From Legionella sp. (GTDB lineage Bacteria > Pseudomonadota > Gammaproteobacteria > Legionellales > Legionellaceae), in the NCBI GenBank assembly GCA_002786205.1, contig PEQM01000039.1, positions 1 through 64,000 on the forward strand: a stretch of DNA of 64,000 nt, read 5' to 3'. Positions 36,797 through 46,120 of this stretch are shown here, one piece after another (positions within the stretch are counted from its first letter, which is position 1; the number at the start of each line of letters is the position of its first letter). The notes under the pieces are model-generated. The model made no database searches and was not told the DNA's origin. It was given only the letters and a program-made list of their open reading frames with translations. A program made the position numbers and the translations under genes.

Positions 36797-37948
36797 CTAT
36801 GAATTAAGAATTAACGCACGCATTTTATCACAAACATCATGCAATACATGAATATTATGAATACTGGCCAATGCGGTAAATACATTGGCTTTTTGTTTAA
36901 ATAAATGATGCAGGTGGGCCCGTGAATAGTGTTTGCAGGTCGTACAGGCACAGTCCTCCATAATCGGATTCAAATCGTCGGCAAAGCAGGCTTTCTTAAT
37001 TTGAATGCGTTCTTGATCAAAATCACTTTTAAAACGCAGCCAATGGCCTTCTTGCACTATTTTTCCACAATACAAGGCGCCATGGCGAGCATTCCTTGTG
37101 GGGGCAACACAGTCAAACATGTCAATGCCTTCAGCCACTACTTCGATCAAATCTTGTGGCGACATACCAAGCCCCATGGTATAGCGTGGTTTGTTCTCAG
37201 GCAACAATGGCGCTACCCAACGAATGACTTCCAAGGTTTTAGGCATATCAAACCCAATCGTCTCGCCCCCTATTGCCAGCCCATCAGTCTCCATTGAGGC
37301 AACAAATTGAGCGCTTTCCTGACGCAGATCAGCGAAAATACCACCTTGAATAATACCAAACAGCGCCTGTTGATACCCATAACGCGAACAAGGATGCTCT
37401 TGATGGTAAGTTATCGATTGTTGTAGCCATCGATGGGTCCTCTTCATGATATGAGCTACCTCATCCTTACTACAGCTATCTGGCGTGCATTGATCAAAGG
37501 CCATGATAATGTCTGCGCCAATAATTTTTTGTGTTTCTAAAGACATTTCTGGCGTCATATGAATGAGTTGATGACTGCCGGGTAATTTGAAATGAGCGCC
37601 TTCTTCATCGATAGTGCAAATTTCTTTATTTTTAGACAGACTAAATACTTGAAAACCGCCACTATCCGTCAGCATAGGACCATGCCAGCCCATAAAGGGA
37701 TGCATGCCTCCTGCTCTTTCAATGACACTGGTGCCTGGTGCACAAAGCATATGATAAGTATTACCGCCTAGAATAATTTGACTGCCACTGCTTTGTAACT
37801 CCCACGGCGTCATATTATTCACCCCAGCACGGGTACCTACAGGCATAAAAACTGGCGTAATAAAATCACCATGTGCAGTAGTTACTTGCATCACACGGGC
37901 ATTATTGTGCGGATAACGTTGTAAAATACGACAGGAGAATGAACTCAT
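36797..37948 (-). CDS. tgt: Queuine tRNA-ribosyltransferase
   Basis: Exchanges guanine 34 for preQ1 in tRNAs for Asp, Asn, His and Tyr. The 383-residue TIM-barrel enzyme has DSGGFQVFSL (substrate pocket and the catalytic Asp region), IMAFDQCTP, GGLAIGGE-type loop and the zinc site CACTTCKHYSRAHLHH near the C-terminus. It forms a two-gene unit with ppiB. Confidence 0.97.
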   Translation of the reverse strand: MSSFSCRILQRYPHNNARVMQVTTAHGDFITPVFMPVGTRAGVNNMTPWELQSSGSQIILGGNTYHMLCAPGTSVIERAGGMHPFMGWHGPMLTDSGGFQVFSLSKNKEICTIDEEGAHFKLPGSHQLIHMTPEMSLETQKIIGADIIMAFDQCTPDSCSKDEVAHIMKRTHRWLQQSITYHQEHPCSRYGYQQALFGIIQGGIFADLRQESAQFVASMETDGLAIGGETIGFDMPKTLEVIRWVAPLLPENKPRYTMGLGMSPQDLIEVVAEGIDMFDCVAPTRNARHGALYCGKIVQEGHWLRFKSDFDQERIQIKKACFADDLNPIMEDCACTTCKHYSRAHLHHLFKQKANVFTALASIHNIHVLHDVCDKMRALILNS

Positions 37949-37998
37949 AAGTAAAAAATAGCAAAAAGACCATCATACTCAAATCGGCTGCAGATTAC

Positions 37999-38031
37999 CA
38001 GACAACACACAGGAAAACCTGCGCTTGTCTG
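37999..38031. repeat. Nested inverted repeat between tgt and the orphan gene
   Basis: CAGACAA/TTGTCTG enclose CAGG-AAAA-CCTG, a two-step stem. It lies downstream of the 926-residue gene on the minus strand and upstream of tgt. No T tract follows; transcript end or leader structure are both possible. Confidence 0.45.
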
Positions 38032-38106
38032 ATTAAAGCAGATGGCATACCGAAACCGACTTTTTAGCGCTGCGCCCAATTGTATGCACAGCCCCATCCC
38101 TTCGCC

Positions 38107-40887
38107 TCAAAAAGCCAATAGGTTATTTTCAGGCTTATGGTCAAACGCATCGATTAATACTTTAGTCGACGGCGTAGGCCGGAAAAAAAAGGAATGTTCG
38201 GATGCATTCTCCAACGTAAAATCATGCTGATTGAGTCGTCGCTTGGCTGCAATCTCGGCAAAAGAGACTTTATATTGCTGGTTTTGATGCCAGACGGGGT
38301 ACTTTTGCTCAATTGACTCTTTGAAAGTACATTTTTGTTCTTGCACATCGGCTTTCATTTGCGACAACAATTCACGCAAAACATCACTTTTTTTATGCGC
38401 TGAGGCATCACTCATACTGTCTAAGCGTACTATTGCTTTATCACAGGTATCTTCCAATGTAGATGAGAGATTTTCATTTTGCTTAAAACAAGACAGCATG
38501 GCATCGAATGCAATCAGGACAATCGAAACTGCAGCATGAAGGACATGATAGCTCTGATAGCTGGCAGCAAAGGGGATAAATATTAATTGAGCCATACACA
38601 AAAAATAGAGTTCCCAGTCCAAAAACAGTATTCGCCAAAGGAGCTCATTGCCCGTTCCTACCAGTGGATTCTGCCAATATTGGCGATTGAGTTGACCCAC
38701 CAGAAGACAACCTATAAGCCCATACCAGAAAAAAGGGCTTATGGCGGCCGTTAAATACGGAAGGAGTGTCAAAGCAACAAAGGACAAACTGATTTTTAAC
38801 AGTGAAAGAGCCAGTCGGTATAATGCATTCATCAACTTTATCCACTGAGTCCATATTGCTTGCGAGAAACTTAAACTATTTTGATAGGACTTAAATCCGG
38901 CAAACCAATTGTCTGTCTGGGCTAAAAAGAGCGAAATCTTATCAGGGTCTTGTTGCCGGCAAGCCATTTGCCGTATAGACCAATACTCATCACTCCAATC
39001 GACATTCAATTGCGTTTTAATCTGTCGGTTGAATTGTTGCAAAGTAGCCATCGCGTCCTTGTCCTCGAAAAAAGGCAGAGGCGAGTATGCATTTTTTTGT
39101 CGGTACTCGATGACTTTCACTAATAACTCAGGATTAAGTTGACCAACGACTTGAAGAAAGTCACTGGCGCTTATCTGGGCTGGTGTTATTAAGCGATGAA
39201 ACGCTTTAATTCGGAGAAAAGAAGTCAAGGCCTGCTGGTAAGAAACAGGCTTGACAGGACAAAGCAAGAAAGGTTCTTTCTGATACTCCTTGGGAAGATG
39301 CCATAGGAGATAGGAATGTTGAGAGAGGACCTGCGTCATCCAATCTTTGATGCTACCGCTAATCGGAGTTTCATTAAAAGATGCAGCTTGACTCGCTTGC
39401 AAAAACAGCTCGCTCTGGTTTTGCAAAGAGGGGTCCAAATAGCCAAAAAACAGCGGATTATTATCCAACAGCACCTTCGCTATATGAGCATTCTTCAACA
39501 AGGGGGCAGACAGCGTTTGCAACAAATGGTGCTCTGTGCCGATTAAACTCAGCATTTGGGTGATAATAAGGTTCATTTTCGCTGGATCATGGTCTGTGCT
39601 TGCTTCACATAGCATCAGATCAAGAATAATCATCGCTGCTTCAATAAAACGGGTGTCTGTTTTTAACTGCCGAGGAACCATCATTAACACATCTAGGCAG
39701 GTTTCGATATGGCTTAACAGGAGTTCAGGATACTGTATCAGCAACTGCACATTTTGACTTAATACATGATGAGTAGCATGATTATGCTGCTGTAAGCTTT
39801 CATTGACATGAAGCAGCTGCTCCAAAGAAATACCTTTTTTTAACCATACATCAGGTACGTGATCCGGCTTATTTTTTAAGGCATGCAAGCTAAGCCAATA
39901 CTGATCAACCACTAATTTTTCGCTAACCAACCGCTTGATGATTGGTTGAATTTCCTTTTTTGATTTTAAGGTAAACTCAAGATAGTCTTCTGACATATCA
40001 CCTACAGAATGGACTATCTCGGTCATCTTAACGCCGTTAAAATCAGCATCAATAGATCGCTGCAAAAGAACTGTTTTATCTGCTGAAAACGTCACCGAAC
40101 TCTTTTCCCAGAGGGTCTTATCAAGCTGTAGTGTAGAAATCAGTTCATCTAAATAATAATGGGTTAGGTTATCTGTGGCTTGTTGCTCATACTGTTCAAA
40201 AAAGGCAGGATAGTGCTTATTAAAAAATGATTGCAAAGCAGTCGTATCAATCATGCTGACATGCACATCCCAAATTTTTTCTGCCGTAGTGATCCCCAAA
40301 TGTTCTTTATTCGCCAATTCAACCAGTTTATTGTAAGTATGGACATCTGAACTACCATAGGCTTGGTGTAGCAGATGCATCACCTGATTGCGTGCTTTAG
40401 CCAATTCGGTTTGTATCCAGTCGCCGTCTTTGCGATGATCTTGTAAGGTGGTATAAAATCGACCATTAATTCCAGTCTCACAGGTGCCTAGAGCATCCAG
40501 GATAGCCTTTAACAGGGTTTTTCTTTCAAAGGAATTGAGCTGATAACGTGCATCGGTATTGGTGTATAAAAAAAGAAATTCTTCAAAATAATTAACGCAT
40601 TGTTGTAATGACAAATTATAGTAACTGACTGCCGTTTCCTTTCGCTTGCTGGTAAATGCTGATAACTCCTGGCGAAAGTGTTTTAACTCTTCACAAGACA
40701 TGTCATTTTCTTGCAATGAGTCTTTAAATGCTTCCATCAAGACAGTCCATTTTTCCTGCGTACTCATGCCCTGATAATTGGAAAATTGAGACTCTAGCGT
40801 ATCTTTTTTTGCTTGCAGATAATCTTTATAAGCAGGGACAGCATAAAATTTATTACTCGGCAGATAAAAGTTATTTTGATACAGCAT
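38107..40887 (-). CDS. Large orphan protein with C-terminal membrane segments, effector candidate
   Basis: A 926-residue protein that I do not recognise. The first about 670 residues are largely helical and soluble with no known motif. Residues about 680-810 contain three or four hydrophobic segments (LLKISLSFVALTLLPYLTAA, WYGLIGCLLVGQL, FLCMAQLIFIPFAA, VSIVLIAFDAML). A charged 115-residue tail follows and the protein ends ENNLLAF, with leucines near the -3/-4 positions favoured in Dot/Icm signals. No signal peptide. AGGTGG precedes the ATG, and a promoter with a palindrome over the start site is present upstream. Size, orphan nature and membrane segments fit a Legionella effector; this is inference only. 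Confidence 0.7.
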   Translation of the reverse strand: MLYQNNFYLPSNKFYAVPAYKDYLQAKKDTLESQFSNYQGMSTQEKWTVLMEAFKDSLQENDMSCEELKHFRQELSAFTSKRKETAVSYYNLSLQQCVNYFEEFLFLYTNTDARYQLNSFERKTLLKAILDALGTCETGINGRFYTTLQDHRKDGDWIQTELAKARNQVMHLLHQAYGSSDVHTYNKLVELANKEHLGITTAEKIWDVHVSMIDTTALQSFFNKHYPAFFEQYEQQATDNLTHYYLDELISTLQLDKTLWEKSSVTFSADKTVLLQRSIDADFNGVKMTEIVHSVGDMSEDYLEFTLKSKKEIQPIIKRLVSEKLVVDQYWLSLHALKNKPDHVPDVWLKKGISLEQLLHVNESLQQHNHATHHVLSQNVQLLIQYPELLLSHIETCLDVLMMVPRQLKTDTRFIEAAMIILDLMLCEASTDHDPAKMNLIITQMLSLIGTEHHLLQTLSAPLLKNAHIAKVLLDNNPLFFGYLDPSLQNQSELFLQASQAASFNETPISGSIKDWMTQVLSQHSYLLWHLPKEYQKEPFLLCPVKPVSYQQALTSFLRIKAFHRLITPAQISASDFLQVVGQLNPELLVKVIEYRQKNAYSPLPFFEDKDAMATLQQFNRQIKTQLNVDWSDEYWSIRQMACRQQDPDKISLFLAQTDNWFAGFKSYQNSLSFSQAIWTQWIKLMNALYRLALSLLKISLSFVALTLLPYLTAAISPFFWYGLIGCLLVGQLNRQYWQNPLVGTGNELLWRILFLDWELYFLCMAQLIFIPFAASYQSYHVLHAAVSIVLIAFDAMLSCFKQNENLSSTLEDTCDKAIVRLDSMSDASAHKKSDVLRELLSQMKADVQEQKCTFKESIEQKYPVWHQNQQYKVSFAEIAAKRRLNQHDFTLENASEHSFFFRPTPSTKVLIDAFDHKPENNLLAF

Positions 40888-40902
40888 GCGCCACCTGTAG
40901 AT

Positions 40903-40953
40903 GCTATCTAAATCAGATAGCGAATGGTATCACCCCACAAACGAAGGTGTCAA
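40903..40953 (-). promoter_or_regulatory. Promoter and palindrome of the orphan effector candidate
   Basis: Minus-strand TTGACA (40953-40948), 18-base spacer, TACCAT (40929-40924). A perfect seven-base palindrome GCTATCT-N5-AGATAGC (40903-40921) begins three bases after the -10 and covers the expected start site. It could be a repressor site or a 5'-end mRNA hairpin just before the ribosome binding site. Confidence 0.55.
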
Positions 40954-41018
40954 ATAAAAGGCCAACCTGATATTTGTGTAATCTTTCTCGATCACTCCTG
41001 CGGCCTTGAAACCTTGTG

Positions 41019-41510
41019 TTAATCTACAGTTTGAGTCCGAACAAATAAATAAATACTGCCTAGAATCATCACGAAAAAATACAAGGCAGACCAGGCTGGT
41101 AAAGAAAGCCCTAACCATTGGCCACTGACTTCTGCACAATCTCCCGACCCCCAAAGCAAAGCATGGGCGACATCTTGCCATGGAAAATAATGCATTAAAA
41201 TATTCAAGCCAGGCATACAAGCCGGTGCCGTGCCTGGAGGCAAAGATTGCAGCCATAATTGTCTTAGGGCAAAAAAGAGTCCTGCCGTCGCAATAAAAAC
41301 CTGCAATAAACTGATAACATGCGCTTTTTTCAAAGTCCCCAAAGACAAACTCATAAAACCCAATAAAATAAAAACACAAATTCGCTGAGTGATGCAAAGA
41401 GGGCAAGGCTCCAAACCAAGAACATACTGACTGTATAAAGAGAAAAACAAAGCCAATGCGGTTAAGACCACCAGAAGATACTGTATTTTTTTATAATGTA
41501 ATTTAGTCAT
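41019..41510 (-). CDS. dsbB: Disulfide bond formation protein DsbB
   Basis: Inner-membrane quinone-linked oxidase that recharges DsbA. The 163-residue protein has four membrane segments, the first periplasmic redox pair in EPCPLC (about residues 35-39), and a second pair at Cys of PACMPG and GDCAEV in the second loop. The N-terminus overlaps the cytochrome gene end by eight bases. Confidence 0.93.
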   Translation of the reverse strand: MTKLHYKKIQYLLVVLTALALFFSLYSQYVLGLEPCPLCITQRICVFILLGFMSLSLGTLKKAHVISLLQVFIATAGLFFALRQLWLQSLPPGTAPACMPGLNILMHYFPWQDVAHALLWGSGDCAEVSGQWLGLSLPAWSALYFFVMILGSIYLFVRTQTVD

Positions 41511-41877
41511 GATGAGGTAACATGTATTCCACTGCTGATTTTAAATCATCCTCAGTACACTCATAACAAGTTCCTTTAGCAGGCATTGCATTTTTACCTT
41601 TTAAGGCTGAGGCTACCAATTCGTCTATCTCACGTCCTGACAAACGTTTTTCCCATTGAGAAAGTTCACGAAATTTAGGTGCACCAACCAACCCATCTCG
41701 ATGGCAAACAACACAAAAACGTTCATATATTTTTTGTCCAGTCGATTCAGTTGCGTTGGGATTGGATTCAATTGCTTGAGACCTGTTATCTATAGAAGCT
41801 GTAGCAGCTAATGAATTGGCGTTTGTTACCATAACACCAAAAAACAATCCCCATACTATCTGAATCACCCAACGCAT
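41503..41877 (-). CDS. Cytochrome c5-like monoheme c-type cytochrome
   Basis: A 124-residue exported protein: hydrophobic signal segment (about 3-22), a low-complexity linker, then the heme-binding CVVCH at about residues 56-60 and a Met ligand in KNAMPAKG. A Cys pair in GTCYEC is typical of cytochrome c5. It probably carries electrons in the periplasm; the partner oxidase is unknown. The ATG at 41877 is chosen over a TTG six codons earlier. It is divergent from hemC and coupled to dsbB. Confidence 0.85.
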   Translation of the reverse strand: MRWVIQIVWGLFFGVMVTNANSLAATASIDNRSQAIESNPNATESTGQKIYERFCVVCHRDGLVGAPKFRELSQWEKRLSGREIDELVASALKGKNAMPAKGTCYECTEDDLKSAVEYMLPHHD

Positions 41878-42023
41878 AACCAACTCACAGAACAATACAA
41901 AGCATTATTGTTTCAGAAAGACGTAAAAAATACTAGAGTCTGTTGGCAATTGCCTGCTCTTAAGAAACCTGCATTGGCTTAAAATCAATGATATGATAAG
42001 TAAAATTATTTACCTTTTATGCT

Positions 42024-42947
42024 ATGAACTCAAAAACAATCCGTATCGCAACAAGAAGTAGCCCTCTTGCTTTATGGCAAGCACATTTTATTCAACAGCA
42101 ACTGCAGTCTTATTGGCCTGGCGTACAAGTAGAATTGCTCCCCCTGATTACCTCAGGCGATCGATTTTTAAAAGACAAGCTTGCACGCGAAGGGGGAAAA
42201 GGATTGTTTGTGAAAGAGCTGGAAGAGGCCTTATTGGATGGTCGTGCTGATTTGGCGGTACATTCAACCAAAGACATGCCAGCTTTCTTGCCAAAGGGGC
42301 TGGAATTGTCAGCTATTTGCCGAAGAGACAATCCTTTTGATGCTTTGGTGAGTCCATTATATGCACGTTTGGATGCCCTGCCGCCTCATGCCATTGTGGG
42401 GACTGCAAGCCTAAGAAGGCAATCACAATTACTAGCCTATCGACCCGATTTACAAATCAAATTATTAAGAGGCAATATTCAAACGCGATTGAATAAACTA
42501 GAGGCCAAAGAATACGATGCCATTATTCTCGCAGCGGCAGGACTTGAACGGATGGGACTTCATGACCGTATTTCAGAACTGCTGGCCGCCCATATCATGT
42601 TGCCTTCTTGTGGCCAGGGAGCATTGTGCATTGAAACGCGAACACAAGATCTCGTGATGCAGCAATTGATCCAGCCACTTCACGACAGCAGCACCGCACT
42701 TTGTGTGCAAACAGAACGCCAAGTCAATGCGCAATTGGGTGGCAATTGCCATACCCCACTGGCTGTTTTTTGTACTATAGAACAAGACCTCTTATTCCTG
42801 AGGGCACGTTTATTCAGCAATGATGGCACCACCATGCTTGCTTATGCCGACAAAAAACCCTTGCACCAAGCCGCACTTTTGGCCACAGCATGCAGCCAGG
42901 CACTCTTTGAGCAAGGAGCTGCTGCTTTGCTTGAGACTTCCAACTAA
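42024..42947 (+). CDS. hemC: Porphobilinogen deaminase
   Basis: Makes hydroxymethylbilane from four porphobilinogens. The 307-residue protein opens IRIATRSSPLALWQA and contains KDMP, GTASLRRQSQL and the cofactor-attachment cysteine in LGGNCHTPLAVF (near residue 238). It starts the hemC-hemD-hemX-hemY operon; the intergenic space to the divergent cytochrome gene holds no clear promoter. Confidence 0.97.
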   Translation: MNSKTIRIATRSSPLALWQAHFIQQQLQSYWPGVQVELLPLITSGDRFLKDKLAREGGKGLFVKELEEALLDGRADLAVHSTKDMPAFLPKGLELSAICRRDNPFDALVSPLYARLDALPPHAIVGTASLRRQSQLLAYRPDLQIKLLRGNIQTRLNKLEAKEYDAIILAAAGLERMGLHDRISELLAAHIMLPSCGQGALCIETRTQDLVMQQLIQPLHDSSTALCVQTERQVNAQLGGNCHTPLAVFCTIEQDLLFLRARLFSNDGTTMLAYADKKPLHQAALLATACSQALFEQGAAALLETSN

Positions 42948-43687
42948 TGCGTACTTTAAATGGACTTCGCATTTTAAATACTCGCCCTTTAGAGCAAGGA
43001 CTGGTCTTGAGCGAGCAAATTCATCAAGCAGGCGGCATTGCAATTTCTTGTCCATTAATAGCAATTAACTCCTTGAGCAATACGCTATTGCCTGATTTGC
43101 ACCAGCTCAACCTGGCCATTTTTATCAGCGCCAATGCGGTTGAGTTATGTTGCCAACAACTAACAAGACAAAAGCTCATCTGGCCAGAACACATACATGT
43201 TATTGCTATCGGACAAGGAACGGCCAATAGTTTAGCAAAACATCATATCCACGTGCATGAGCTACCTGATTCACCGCAAAGCGAGCATTTGTTAACCCTA
43301 CTGGAGTCCCAATCCTGGCAACAAAAACAAGTCGCGCTGTTTAAAGGCGAAGGAGGACGGCCGGTAATTGAAGAGTACTTACACAAGCAACAAGCCAAGC
43401 TCCATGTTGTAACACTCTACCAGCGTGTGCTTCCAGCATTAGATCGGCAATTTTTACATTCTTTATGGCGAGATGATGCGGTTGATATTATACTGTTAAC
43501 GAGCGCACAAGCGATACAGCATCTGTTTTTACTCTTTGACCCCAGTGAGCATCCGTGGTTAACCAGTAAAACCGGACTGGTTTTAAGTGAACGCCTTGCA
43601 CAGATTGCAAAAGCAGCAGGGTTTAAAAAGATCATCATCAGCCATCCGAATCAGATTATTGATTCATTATTTGACTACAAGGACTAA
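42947..43687 (+). CDS. hemD: Uroporphyrinogen-III synthase
   Basis: Closes hydroxymethylbilane with D-ring inversion. Sequence conservation in this family is low, but ILNTRPLEQGLVLSEQI, FISANAVEL, AIGQGTA and LFKGEGGRPVIEEYL are recognisable, and the 246-residue length is typical. Its ATG overlaps the hemC stop by one base. Confidence 0.93.
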   Translation: MRTLNGLRILNTRPLEQGLVLSEQIHQAGGIAISCPLIAINSLSNTLLPDLHQLNLAIFISANAVELCCQQLTRQKLIWPEHIHVIAIGQGTANSLAKHHIHVHELPDSPQSEHLLTLLESQSWQQKQVALFKGEGGRPVIEEYLHKQQAKLHVVTLYQRVLPALDRQFLHSLWRDDAVDIILLTSAQAIQHLFLLFDPSEHPWLTSKTGLVLSERLAQIAKAAGFKKIIISHPNQIIDSLFDYKD

Positions 43688-43690
43688 CTC

Positions 43691-44779
43691 ATGGCGAACC
43701 ATACCTCTTCGACAGAACTCATAGAAAAAGAAGATGCGGCGCCCACTCCACCGCTTAAAAACCATTGCAAGACCACAAGCTGCCATAAAATACTCACCCT
43801 CATGAGTACTTGTGCTCTAATCATGGCAGGCTATACCTATTATGCCGTTTACCAAATCCAACAAAAAACAGCACAATCCAATCAATTGCTTGCGTCTTCT
43901 CTACAGCAATTCACGCAGCAGCAAGACCGCTTTCAACATCAAAACAGCCACTCAATAAATCAGCTTGAGGTGGCGAATGCTGCGCTAAAAGACCAAATTC
44001 AACGATTAAAGCAGCAGCAAGAACAGCTTCAGGGAAAAATTCCGGTACTGTCTCAAGACTGGTTGTTATTGAAAGCAAAACATTATATAGAATTGGCACA
44101 GATTAACGCTCATTGGAACACGCGCTTTAATGATACCTCAACCACCATGCTTCTTGAACAAGCAGACCAGATTTTGGCATCTATTCATTCTGAACAGCTG
44201 TTTCAGATCCGAGACATTTTAGCCCAAGAAATCCTTGCCAGCAAAGCAGCACAGCAACAAGACCTCTCCGGCTTACTCCATCAATTGGCCGCTATCCAAC
44301 AGCAAGTAGATGCCTTAACGCTCGCAACACCACTCACAAAACAGAGCACCCCAGTTGCCAGCGCCAAACCCTTAATGCCAGCCTGGAAATTTCATTTTGA
44401 CAACAGTTTGGATGTCTTAAAGCAATTGATCATCATTCGTCACGTCGAGCAAGATACGGCTCCCTTACTTTCTCCCATGCTGGAATCTCTGTTTAAAGAA
44501 AGCATGCGTATTAGCTTGCAAGAGGCACAATGGGCGCTCATTCATGCCAATCCAGAAGTTTATCTACAGGCTTTAACGCAAGCAATAAATACACTAAAAA
44601 AATACGGACCCACTTACCAAAACACTGCATTTTTATTACAACAACTTACTGATTTGTCTCATGTAAATGTCAGACCTGAACCTTTATCAGTAGGAAAAGC
44701 CTTGCCATTACTTCATGCGCTTATTGCCAATCGCCAAGCAGAGAATGCAAAAAATCCCCTTCAAAAAACAGGAGAATAA
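43691..44779 (+). CDS. hemX: HemX-like membrane protein
   Basis: A 362-residue protein with a cytoplasmic N-terminus, one membrane segment (about residues 36-54) and a long glutamine-rich coiled coil (about 60-120) leading to a helical periplasmic domain. This is the gammaproteobacterial HemX that follows hemD; the frequent label uroporphyrin-III methyltransferase is not supported by any SAM-binding motif. A scaffold role in heme synthesis is often proposed. It lies three bases after hemD. Confidence 0.9.
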   Translation: MANHTSSTELIEKEDAAPTPPLKNHCKTTSCHKILTLMSTCALIMAGYTYYAVYQIQQKTAQSNQLLASSLQQFTQQQDRFQHQNSHSINQLEVANAALKDQIQRLKQQQEQLQGKIPVLSQDWLLLKAKHYIELAQINAHWNTRFNDTSTTMLLEQADQILASIHSEQLFQIRDILAQEILASKAAQQQDLSGLLHQLAAIQQQVDALTLATPLTKQSTPVASAKPLMPAWKFHFDNSLDVLKQLIIIRHVEQDTAPLLSPMLESLFKESMRISLQEAQWALIHANPEVYLQALTQAINTLKKYGPTYQNTAFLLQQLTDLSHVNVRPEPLSVGKALPLLHALIANRQAENAKNPLQKTGE

Positions 44780-44784
44780 ATATC

Positions 44785-46005
44785 ATGCTTAGAATTATAT
44801 CTATTTTCCTTGTGTTATTAGGCTCTGTCTTTTTGGGTATTCAGTTACATAATGACCCAGGCTACGTGCTTATTGGTTTGAAGCACTGGACTTTAGAAAC
44901 CACTTTATGGGTTGCTCTGTTTGCTTTGCTTGTGTTCTTTGGCTTGCTGCATTTGATCCTGTATGCACTATTCAAAATCATAAAAACACCAGGAACTTTA
45001 CAACACTGGAATGCCCGTCGCCTGGCTCATAAAGCCCAGCGCATCACACGAAAAGGGTTAATAGAATACAGTGAAGGCTACTGGGATAAGGCTAAAAAAC
45101 ATTTAATTCAAGCCATACCCAATACAGACATGCCCCTACTCAATTACCTTACTGCAGCGCGTGCAGCACAAAAAATGGGCGATAGCCAATTAAGGGATCA
45201 CTATCTGCGACAAGCTCAACAAGCCATGCCCGAAGCGAAAATTGCGGTTGAACTCACTCAGGCCCAACTGCAACTGGCTAATGAGCAATGGGAACAAGCC
45301 TTGGCTACTTTAAGACATTTACACGATTTAGCACCACACCATCCTTATGTTTTGAAGCTCCTCGTGAAGTTATATCAACATGTTCGCGATTGGTCACAGC
45401 TTATTGCGCTGTTACCTGCTTTAAAAAAGCATAACGTCCTGCACTCACGTGAACTAGATGACCTAGAACGCCAGGCTTATTTAAATGCATTACAAGAAAC
45501 ACAAAAACAAAATCAGCCACAAGAAGTCATCGCCTTTTTTGATAGCATGCCTAAATCGCTGCAACATCATATCGATTTAATCATTGCCCATGGCCACTAT
45601 CTGCTAAACCATCGTTATAACAGTCAAACTGAAACCTTACTAAGAAATGCATTACGTAAAGAATTTCATCCTCGGTTGATTGAATTGTATAGTCACATTC
45701 CGGCTAATGAGCAACAGGTTGCGTTTATTGAGTCCCTGCTGAAGAAAAATTCGCATTGCGCACCTTTATTGCTCTGCCTTGCCCAACAAGCCATGACCAA
45801 ACAATTATGGGGCCAAGCCAAAACGTATCTAGAGCAATCCATTGCTGTTTATCCTACACCGCAAGCTTATGAAGCACTAGGTATTCTCGATGAGCAGCTC
45901 GGCAATGCTATAGCCGCCTGTGCCCATTATAAAACAGGACTACAATTAACCACTCAAAACAGATTTCATTCTCTTGAGTCGAGTCAAGAGTCAAAAGATT
46001 GGTGA
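44785..46005 (+). CDS. hemY: HemY-like TPR membrane protein
   Basis: A 406-residue protein with two N-terminal membrane segments (about 4-22 and 42-62) and a C-terminal domain of TPR-type helical repeats. It matches the gammaproteobacterial HemY encoded after hemX, which is unrelated to the Bacillus protoporphyrinogen oxidase of the same name. It starts five bases after hemX. The first 60 residues carry IFLVLLGSVFLGIQLHNDPGYV, typical of the family. Confidence 0.92.
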   Translation: MLRIISIFLVLLGSVFLGIQLHNDPGYVLIGLKHWTLETTLWVALFALLVFFGLLHLILYALFKIIKTPGTLQHWNARRLAHKAQRITRKGLIEYSEGYWDKAKKHLIQAIPNTDMPLLNYLTAARAAQKMGDSQLRDHYLRQAQQAMPEAKIAVELTQAQLQLANEQWEQALATLRHLHDLAPHHPYVLKLLVKLYQHVRDWSQLIALLPALKKHNVLHSRELDDLERQAYLNALQETQKQNQPQEVIAFFDSMPKSLQHHIDLIIAHGHYLLNHRYNSQTETLLRNALRKEFHPRLIELYSHIPANEQQVAFIESLLKKNSHCAPLLLCLAQQAMTKQLWGQAKTYLEQSIAVYPTPQAYEALGILDEQLGNAIAACAHYKTGLQLTTQNRFHSLESSQESKDW

Positions 46006-46120
46006 TTACTTTGTAATGATTCGCCACGTTCAACAAAAAGCCATATTAAATGGATCTTTGGCATGGCGGTCGCAAAGCTGACTTATCGCAAACGTATTCA
46101 AAATGCGATGAATAAATGCA

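Noticed and set aside
38909-39757. Several plus-strand frames of 60-77 codons opposite the 926-residue gene.
   Set aside because: No ribosome binding sites and lower coding character than the minus-strand gene; treated as shadows.
40930-41406. A 158-codon minus-strand frame overlapping dsbB in another phase.
   Set aside because: dsbB has all catalytic cysteines and the expected length; the other frame is a shadow.
41944-41953. GGCAATTGCC palindrome between the cytochrome c5-like gene and hemC.
   Set aside because: Too short to distinguish from chance and not placed with respect to a recognisable promoter.
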